From Bacteroidales bacterium (lineage in GTDB: Bacteria > Bacteroidota > Bacteroidia > Bacteroidales > UBA3663), in assembly GCA_017449065.1 (NCBI GenBank), contig JAFSKF010000013.1, forward strand, positions 1-33,045: a stretch of DNA of 33,045 nucleotides. Direction: 5' to 3'. Shown here one piece after another: positions 25,194 to 33,045 of this stretch (position 1 is its first letter; every line of letters starts with the position of its first letter). The position numbers and the translations under genes are program-made. Below the pieces are notes generated by a model. The model made no database searches. It was given only the letters and a program-made list of their open reading frames with translations, and was not told the origin of the DNA.

Positions 25194-26435
25194 TTACTTC
25201 AAAACGACGGAATAAAGGTTGTCGGGAGCGAAGAGCTCGCGGGCGACATGGAGCAGTTGTTGGGAAGAAACGGCGTCGATGCGACGGCAGACTTCGTCGA
25301 GGCTGAGAACGCGGCCTTGGCGAAGTATTTGTTTCGCCATGCTGAGGGCATTGTTTTCGAGGTTGGCGGTCGATATTCCCATCTGTCCCTTGAATTGCTT
25401 CTTGGCTGCCAGCAGCTGGCGCTCTGAAAGAGGCTGTTCGGTCATCTTCTGGAGTTCCTTGCGGCAGAGACGCATACAACGGTCCTCGTCCTCGTGGTCA
25501 CAACCAAAATAGATGCAGAAATAGCCGTTGTCGGTGTAGGTGGAAAGATTGCTTTCGACCGTATAGACCAAGCCTCGCTTTTCGCGCAGCTGCTGGTTCA
25601 GGCGGCTGTTCATGCCGGGACCGCCTAACAGATTGTTCAAAAGGGAAAGTGCCGTAGCGTCCGGGTGGCCGTACGGATAGGTCTTGCAGCCGATCATGCA
25701 ATGCGACTGGTGGCGGATTTCGCCCTCCTCGGGCAAGATTTCTTCCGGAAAAACAGAGGTGGAACCGATTGGAGCTGCTGCTTCAGTAACAACGGCCGAT
25801 GAACCTTCATTGCCTGCATGTTTGCTGACAGAACGAAGCACTTTCTCCCACGGCATCGGACCGTAGGCAAAGAAAACCATCTGGGCGGGCACATAATGCT
25901 CGTGAAGGAAAGCCATACAGCGGTCGTGGTCGAAACTGCGCACCGTTTCGGCATTGCCCAGGATGTTATGTCCGAGAGAGGTGCCTGCAAACAGCCGGTT
26001 CTCGAAAACGTCGTAAATCAGTTCTGCCGGGTTGTCGCGATAGCTCTCAATCTCTTCGATAACCACCTCCTGTTCCTTTTCCAGTTCGTGCTGGGGCGCT
26101 GTGGCGTGGAACACTAAGTCGGACAGCAGTTCGCAGGCACGGTCGAAGTCCTTGCCCAGAAACGAAGTGTAGAAGGTCGTGTCTTCTTTGGTGGTGAAAG
26201 CGTTCAGTTCGCCGCCCACACTTTCCATGCGCTGGTTGATGTGCCAGGCATCGCGCTTCCGGGTCCCTTTGAACAAGATATGCTCGATGAAGTGAGCCAT
26301 TCCGAACTGAGTCGGAGAGGCTTCGTGCCGCGTGCCGCAATCCACCATATAGCCGCAATAGCCCACCGGAGAATCGTTGTGCCGATACACCACCCGCAAG
26401 CCGTTAGGAAGAACCGTTGTATGATATTCAAACAT
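25194..26435 (-). CDS. M16 family zinc peptidase (pitrilysin type)
   Basis: A 413-aa metallopeptidase of family M16. The ATG at 26435 (MFEYHTTVLPNGLRVVY) is chosen over an in-frame TTG four codons upstream because it gives the usual family opening. The inverted zinc motif HFIEH lies at 48-52 and the distal zinc ligand is in VVIEEIESYRD (Glu127/128). The second half carries the C-terminal M16 domain with the substrate-binding Arg/Tyr segment LREKRGLVYTVES. There is no signal peptide, so it is probably cytoplasmic or periplasm-associated by other means. Length fits single-unit M16B peptidases that process small peptides or organelle-like targeting signals. It is divergent from tatA. Confidence 0.92.
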   Translation of the reverse strand: MFEYHTTVLPNGLRVVYRHNDSPVGYCGYMVDCGTRHEASPTQFGMAHFIEHILFKGTRKRDAWHINQRMESVGGELNAFTTKEDTTFYTSFLGKDFDRACELLSDLVFHATAPQHELEKEQEVVIEEIESYRDNPAELIYDVFENRLFAGTSLGHNILGNAETVRSFDHDRCMAFLHEHYVPAQMVFFAYGPMPWEKVLRSVSKHAGNEGSSAVVTEAAAPIGSTSVFPEEILPEEGEIRHQSHCMIGCKTYPYGHPDATALSLLNNLLGGPGMNSRLNQQLREKRGLVYTVESNLSTYTDNGYFCIYFGCDHEDEDRCMRLCRKELQKMTEQPLSERQLLAAKKQFKGQMGISTANLENNALSMAKQILRQGRVLSLDEVCRRIDAVSSQQLLHVARELFAPDNLYSVVLK

Positions 26436-26457
26436 GAGTATTTTCAATTTTAGGGCG

Positions 26458-26490
26458 CAAAATTACTAAATTTTCTTATATTTTGTACAA
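26458..26490 (-). promoter_or_regulatory. M16 peptidase promoter
   Basis: On the minus strand TAATTTTG (26465-26458), followed by CGCCC, is a good -7 element about 22 nt upstream of the ATG. A TTG at 26490-26488 gives a 22-bp spacer, slightly longer than the usual 19-21. Confidence 0.55.
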
Positions 26491-26518
26491 AATGCGTACA
26501 ACTTTTCTCGTTTTTTAC

Positions 26519-26526
26519 TAATTTTG
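26519..26526 (+). promoter_or_regulatory. tatA -7 promoter element
   Basis: TAATTTTG at 26519-26526, followed by CGCC, is a mirror copy of the M16 peptidase -7 element. No well-placed -33 TTG is visible. It lies about 44 nt before the tatA ATG. Confidence 0.5.
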
Positions 26527-26569
26527 CGCCAGTAAAACAAGAATAAGCATCCTTAATTGATATATACTT

Positions 26570-26776
26570 ATGAAGATTCCATTCCTTTTTATCGGAACTA
26601 CAGAAGTCATTGCCTTGGTGGTGGTTATCCTGCTGTTATTCGGAGGCAAGAAGATTCCGGAGCTGATGCATGGCGTCGGCAAGGGAGTCAAGAGCTTTAA
26701 AGACGGGATGAACGGTAAGGACGAGGAAGAAAAGAAAGGGACCAAGCAGGAATCGGCTACCGGCGAGCAGCAATAA
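26570..26776 (+). CDS. tatA: twin-arginine translocase subunit TatA/TatE
   Basis: A 68-aa subunit of the Tat system, which exports folded proteins. The layout is standard: a short N-terminus (MKIPFLFIGTTE), one membrane span (about residues 13-24), the FGGKKIPEL hinge (24-32), an amphipathic helix (GVGKGVKSFKDGMNG) and a charged tail (DEEEKKGTKQES). It starts a two-gene operon with tatC 6 nt downstream. No tatB is present, so this TatA is likely bifunctional, as in other minimal TatAC systems. Which substrates it serves cannot be told from here. Confidence 0.92.
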   Translation: MKIPFLFIGTTEVIALVVVILLLFGGKKIPELMHGVGKGVKSFKDGMNGKDEEEKKGTKQESATGEQQ

Positions 26777-26782
26777 AGACGC

Positions 26783-27556
26783 ATGGCCGACTCTTTACCC
26801 ACAATGTCGTTTGGCGAGCATCTGGAGGTGCTGCGACGGATGTTATGGCGTCTGGCGCTGGTGCTGGCGGTGCTGATGGGAGCGGTGTTCTTTTTGAAAG
26901 AGCCGGTTTTCCAGCTCCTGTTGGCACCGAAGGAATACGATTTCGTCACATTTCGGATTATTGAGCGACTGCTGCAAGCCTGCGGCAGTTCTTTTGCATT
27001 TGAGCCATATCATGTTTCGCTGATCAACACGGAATTGTCTGGCCAGTTTATGGCGCATCTGTCAACCTCATTTTATTTAGCCATATTGCTGGCTTCTCCC
27101 TATCTTTTGCTCGAAATCTTCGCATTCATTATGCCCGCTTTGTACGATAACGAGAAACATTATGCTGCGCGGGTTGGGGTGCTGATGTATGTGCTTTTTG
27201 CTTTGGGCGTGCTGATGAACTATTTTGTGCTTTTCCCGATTTCCTTCCGATTCTTAGGTACCTATCAGGTGTCGGAAGCCATTACGAACACCATTACGCT
27301 CGACAGTTATATCTCCACTTTCTCGATGCTGACTTTTATGATGGGGCTTGTTTTCCAGTTGCCACTGGTTTCGTGGTTCCTGGGGAAAGTCGGGTTGCTG
27401 ACAGCTTCGTTAATGCGCAAATACAGGCGTCATGCTTTGGTGGCCATTATGTTCATTGCTGCCGTGATCACGCCGCCCGATTTGTTTACGTTGTTCTTGG
27501 TTACGGTTCCCCTCTATATGCTGTACGAAATCAGCATCTGGGTTGTACCGAATTAG
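26783..27556 (+). CDS. tatC: twin-arginine translocase subunit TatC
   Basis: A 257-aa inner-membrane receptor for twin-arginine signal peptides. The N-terminal MSFGEHLEVLRRMLWR contains the conserved HLxELR-like cytoplasmic motif with Glu15, which contacts the signal peptide. Six membrane spans follow, with the family landmarks ASPYLLLEIFAFIMPALYDNEK and FMMGLVFQLPLV, and the C-terminal AVITPPDLFTLFLVTVPLYMLYEISI. A loop of about 45 residues between spans 1 and 2 is normal. It begins 6 nt after tatA. The last three codons and the stop lie within the left arm of a 25-bp perfect hairpin (27543-27598), so the reading frame ends inside an inverted repeat. Confidence 0.94.
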   Translation: MADSLPTMSFGEHLEVLRRMLWRLALVLAVLMGAVFFLKEPVFQLLLAPKEYDFVTFRIIERLLQACGSSFAFEPYHVSLINTELSGQFMAHLSTSFYLAILLASPYLLLEIFAFIMPALYDNEKHYAARVGVLMYVLFALGVLMNYFVLFPISFRFLGTYQVSEAITNTITLDSYISTFSMLTFMMGLVFQLPLVSWFLGKVGLLTASLMRKYRRHALVAIMFIAAVITPPDLFTLFLVTVPLYMLYEISIWVVPN

Positions 27557-27598
27557 CAGCCAGCTATCCTTCAATAGCTGGCTGCTAATTCGGTACAA
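27543..27598. repeat. 25-bp perfect inverted repeat across the tatC stop
   Basis: Bases 27543-27567 are perfectly complementary to 27574-27598 with a 6-nt loop (CCTTCA). The arms contain ATTAGCAGCCAGCTAT and its complement. The left arm includes the final codons and TAG stop of tatC. No T-run follows on either strand, so it is a very stable hairpin but not a textbook intrinsic terminator; it could stop polymerase or protect the mRNA 3' end. Confidence 0.85.
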
Positions 27599-27665
27599 AG
27601 TTATTAGTTAATAGTTATTAGTTATTGTCCGTAATTTGTAATTCATAATTAGTAATTAATAAAGT
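27599..27665. repeat. AT-rich TTAGTTA / GTAATT repeat cluster
   Basis: Short words TTATTAGTTA, TAATAGTTATTAGTTA, then GTAATTTGTAATTCATAATTAGTAATTAAT fill the gap between the tatC hairpin and the GH97 stop codon. No gene. Similar AT-rich filler recurs in Bacteroidota intergenic regions in my experience; I cannot name a family. Confidence 0.55.
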
Positions 27666-27666
27666 A

Positions 27667-29601
27667 TTATTTAATCACCACACCTCCGTTCTGTGGGATG
27701 ACGATGGAGATTTGCTGTTTCTTATTCAGTTTAACAGTCTTTACGCTACCGTTCAAGGCGGGATCGTCGCTATAAACGGTTAGGGCGTATTTTGCATCGA
27801 ACATCGGAAGAGTCAGTTTAGTCTTCAATGGTTCCTTTTCGGCATTGATGCCGGCAATGAACCATTTGTCGCCGCTACGGCGTGCAAAGATCACATACTT
27901 GCCGGGATAGCCGTCCAAGAAACGGACCTCGTCCCAAGTGGTGGGAACCTCCTTCATGAAGTCTATCGCCCAAGCCGGAGCATCGTCGAGGTTGTTGGGT
28001 GCCATAGCAAAATGTTGCACGCTGCTCTGGAAGAGGACGGCAGTAGCCAACGCATAGACATCGCTGGTGCGGCGAACCGTACCGCGTTTGTTGTCGCTGC
28101 TGTAATGCTTGTTGAGCGTTGAACCTCCGAAATCCATCGAACCCACCGTATTGCGGATAAACGGATGGATACAGCCGTTCAAAGCCTCATTGTCGCAGGC
28201 TCCTTGTCCGAAGTGCAGATTCTCGGAAGCCAATACAGCCTCCGAAGCCACATAGTTCGGATACATACGTTCCCAACCGCGCGGCAACGTGCATCCGTGG
28301 AAGATGACCTGTAAGCCGAAATCGTTCGCATCGGTCAGGATGTCCTCATACAGTTGCATCATCGGCTGTTTGTCGCCGCCAAAGAAATCGACCTTGATGC
28401 CGAGAATGCCCGTGCGCTGCATCCATGCCATTTCCTTCCGGCGAGCTGCCAGCCGGTCCATCTTGCCGATGGGCGACTGTGGCGCATCGTTCCACGTGCC
28501 GTTGGAATTATACCACAGGAAAATGCCGACACCTTTCGACTTGCCGTATCGGGCAAGTTCCTCCATCTTCGGATATCCGATCTGTACGTCCCAAAGAGCG
28601 TCGATCAGCACAGAACGATAGCCCATGGCAGCGGCAAAGTCGATATATCGCTTTTGCTCGTCGAAATTACAGCTCGCATCCATCTTGATGATCCACGACC
28701 AAGTGCCCTTGCCGTAGGTATAATCTTTGCTGGCAGCATATTTAGACTGGACGAGATCCCAGGGAACTGTCGTTTCGACGATTTCCTTCAGCGATGTGCC
28801 GATGGTGATGGTGCGCCATGGGGTAGAAGCCGGTAGCGACAGAACCGGTGTGGTTGAACCGATGCCGTTCATCTCTTCCGGTTGCGGGAAGCCGATCTTG
28901 TAAGCGCCTTGGTTCTGATTCTGCAGACGGCAACCGACATATCCGCCATCGGTTCCCGTTTCGCAGATCAGCACCCAGCCGGTATCTGCGGTTCTGAACA
29001 GACACGGAAACGTGTAACCGGCACCCCAACCGTTTTTGCCGGTAGGTTCGTCGAGGGCATAAGAGGTTTCGTAGCTGGGAGCCGTGCGTGCGAAGCCGGT
29101 CATCGGTTTGGCTTGCGGGCAAAGAAATGTAGTGGTGCCTTCGGGCAGAACAAAGCCGCTGGTTTCGTCCTTGACAACGCAAACGCGCGAATCTTTCTTG
29201 GGATAAACCGTGTAGCGGAAGGCAACGTCGTTGTCCGACACGCGGAAGGTAATGTCCATCACATGCTGCTGATTCTTCTCGATGGTGCAGACGGCCTCTG
29301 TTGCAGCATAGTGAACATGGCTCTGCTTGATGGTTTTCAGCTGGTAGGATTCCTCAATGCTCTTTGTGTTGCACGACTTAATCGTCAGACCTTGAGAGAG
29401 GTCCGCCAAATCGGTGACAAGACCTAACGGAGAGGGTTCAAGATACAAACCGCCGGCCTTGTAAACCTGATAGGAGAGTCGGCCTTCGTTGTCGCTAATG
29501 GTGACAGAAAGCAATCCATCGGGGCTTTTGAACGTATGTTCGGAAGCCATAACGCACGATAGAATCAGTGCGAAAAGAATACTGACAGAAAATCTTTTCA
29601 T
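27667..29601 (-). CDS. GH97 glycoside hydrolase, likely retaining alpha-galactosidase type
   Basis: A 644-aa exported enzyme of glycoside hydrolase family 97. The N-terminus MKRFSVSILFALILSCVMAS is a signal peptide, probably cleaved after VMA, though ILSC could be a weak lipobox. An N-terminal beta-sandwich (about 22-280), a TIM barrel (about 285-540) and a C-terminal beta-domain follow. The barrel shows KGTWSWIIKMD (298-308) and GIKVDFFGGD (401-410), with Asp405 at the nucleophile position of retaining GH97 alpha-galactosidases; inverting SusB-type enzymes lack it there. Glu454 and Glu460 lie in ASEAVLASE, the expected acid/base and calcium region. It is co-transcribed with the upstream GH2 enzyme (10-nt gap). 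Substrate is inference. Confidence 0.9.
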   Translation of the reverse strand: MKRFSVSILFALILSCVMASEHTFKSPDGLLSVTISDNEGRLSYQVYKAGGLYLEPSPLGLVTDLADLSQGLTIKSCNTKSIEESYQLKTIKQSHVHYAATEAVCTIEKNQQHVMDITFRVSDNDVAFRYTVYPKKDSRVCVVKDETSGFVLPEGTTTFLCPQAKPMTGFARTAPSYETSYALDEPTGKNGWGAGYTFPCLFRTADTGWVLICETGTDGGYVGCRLQNQNQGAYKIGFPQPEEMNGIGSTTPVLSLPASTPWRTITIGTSLKEIVETTVPWDLVQSKYAASKDYTYGKGTWSWIIKMDASCNFDEQKRYIDFAAAMGYRSVLIDALWDVQIGYPKMEELARYGKSKGVGIFLWYNSNGTWNDAPQSPIGKMDRLAARRKEMAWMQRTGILGIKVDFFGGDKQPMMQLYEDILTDANDFGLQVIFHGCTLPRGWERMYPNYVASEAVLASENLHFGQGACDNEALNGCIHPFIRNTVGSMDFGGSTLNKHYSSDNKRGTVRRTSDVYALATAVLFQSSVQHFAMAPNNLDDAPAWAIDFMKEVPTTWDEVRFLDGYPGKYVIFARRSGDKWFIAGINAEKEPLKTKLTLPMFDAKYALTVYSDDPALNGSVKTVKLNKKQQISIVIPQNGGVVIK

Positions 29602-29611
29602 AGGTAATCGT

Positions 29612-32824
<3,213 letters not shown>

Positions 32825-32859
32825 TTAACGTCGTTTTTACATATTGACAGTTTTTTGTG

Positions 32860-32934
32860 TGGTCGCTGAGGGATTCGAACCCCCGACCCTCTGCTTGTAA
32901 GGCAGACGCTCTGAACCAACTGAGCTAAGCGACC
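32860..32934 (-). tRNA. tRNA-Val (anticodon TAC)
   Basis: Read on the minus strand, GGTCGCT pairs with AGCGACC as the acceptor stem, with discriminator A. D-arm GCTCAGTTGGTTCAGAGC, anticodon arm TCTGC-CTTACAA-GCAGA with anticodon TAC, and T-arm with TTCGAAT are all present. CCA is not encoded. It follows tRNA-Glu by 13 nt and is likely co-transcribed with it. Confidence 0.95.
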
Positions 32935-32947
32935 GAGTCTTTTTTTG

Positions 32948-33019
32948 TAGTCCATAGCAGAGTCGAACTGCTCTTTAGAGAATGAAAATCTCTCGTCCTA
33001 ACCGATAGACGAATGGACC
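32948..33019 (-). tRNA. tRNA-Glu (anticodon TTC)
   Basis: On the minus strand the acceptor stem GGTCCAT pairs with ATGGACT (one G-U), with discriminator A. The anticodon arm GAGA-TTTTCAT-TCTC gives anticodon TTC, and the T-arm has TTCGACT. CCA is not encoded. Its upstream region (33020-33045) is cut by the window end and no promoter can be read. Confidence 0.95.
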
Positions 33020-33045
33020 AGCCTGATTTGTGGTGCCAACGGGAA

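Overview
The window looks like chromosome from a member of the Bacteroidales, most likely the Prevotellaceae. The promoters that can be read follow the Bacteroidota pattern (TTG or TTTG about 19-21 bp upstream of TAnnTTTG). Shine-Dalgarno sites are mostly absent. The gene content is typical of the group: BamD, a Bacteroidota-type omega subunit, DUF4293, DUF2851, WbqC and the dxs-trkA-trkH set. One secreted protein has a Prevotella-style signal peptide and a short 'YNLAGQRV...' C-terminal tail. This assignment rests on recognised families and promoter style, not on a database search.

Layout. Bases 1-400 hold a degenerate repeat field and the bamD promoter. From 403 to 2163 there is a bamD / omega / DUF4293 operon, which ends at a two-way terminator shared with the convergent DUF2851 gene. 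From 3558 to 14007 a long, tightly spaced operon runs dapB-lepB-wbqC-dxs-trkA-trkH-ftsK. It covers lysine and cell-wall precursor synthesis, signal peptide processing, isoprenoid synthesis, potassium uptake and chromosome segregation, and it ends at a strong terminator facing a short proB on the minus strand. From 14924 to 22610 the plus strand carries a small lipoprotein plus a large AsmA-like envelope protein, then glyA, two unrecognised small genes and an SLC13/DASS permease with two RCK-C domains, closed by an 18-bp perfect hairpin.

From 22658 to 25193 is the most unusual part. A large secreted protein on the minus strand is broken by a nine-G homopolymer inside its signal peptide. Removing one G restores a normal 597-aa exported protein, so this is either a phase-variable switch or a sequencing slip. 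A 55-aa microprotein with a good ribosome binding site follows it by 18 bp. Upstream lie a roughly 200-nt leader rich in inverted repeats and two further repeat clusters.

From 25194 to 33045 an M16 zinc protease and a minimal tatA-tatC operon are transcribed from mirror-image divergent promoters. tatC ends inside a 25-bp perfect hairpin. A secreted glycosidase pair follows on the minus strand: a GH2 beta-galactosidase and a GH97 enzyme whose residues suggest the retaining, alpha-galactosidase-like branch. The window closes with tRNA-Glu and tRNA-Val genes and their terminator, all on the minus strand.

Most of the window is ordinary core genome. The best candidates for something new are the poly-G-switched secreted protein with its microprotein, the repeat-rich leader region, and the unknown exported and permease-linked small proteins.
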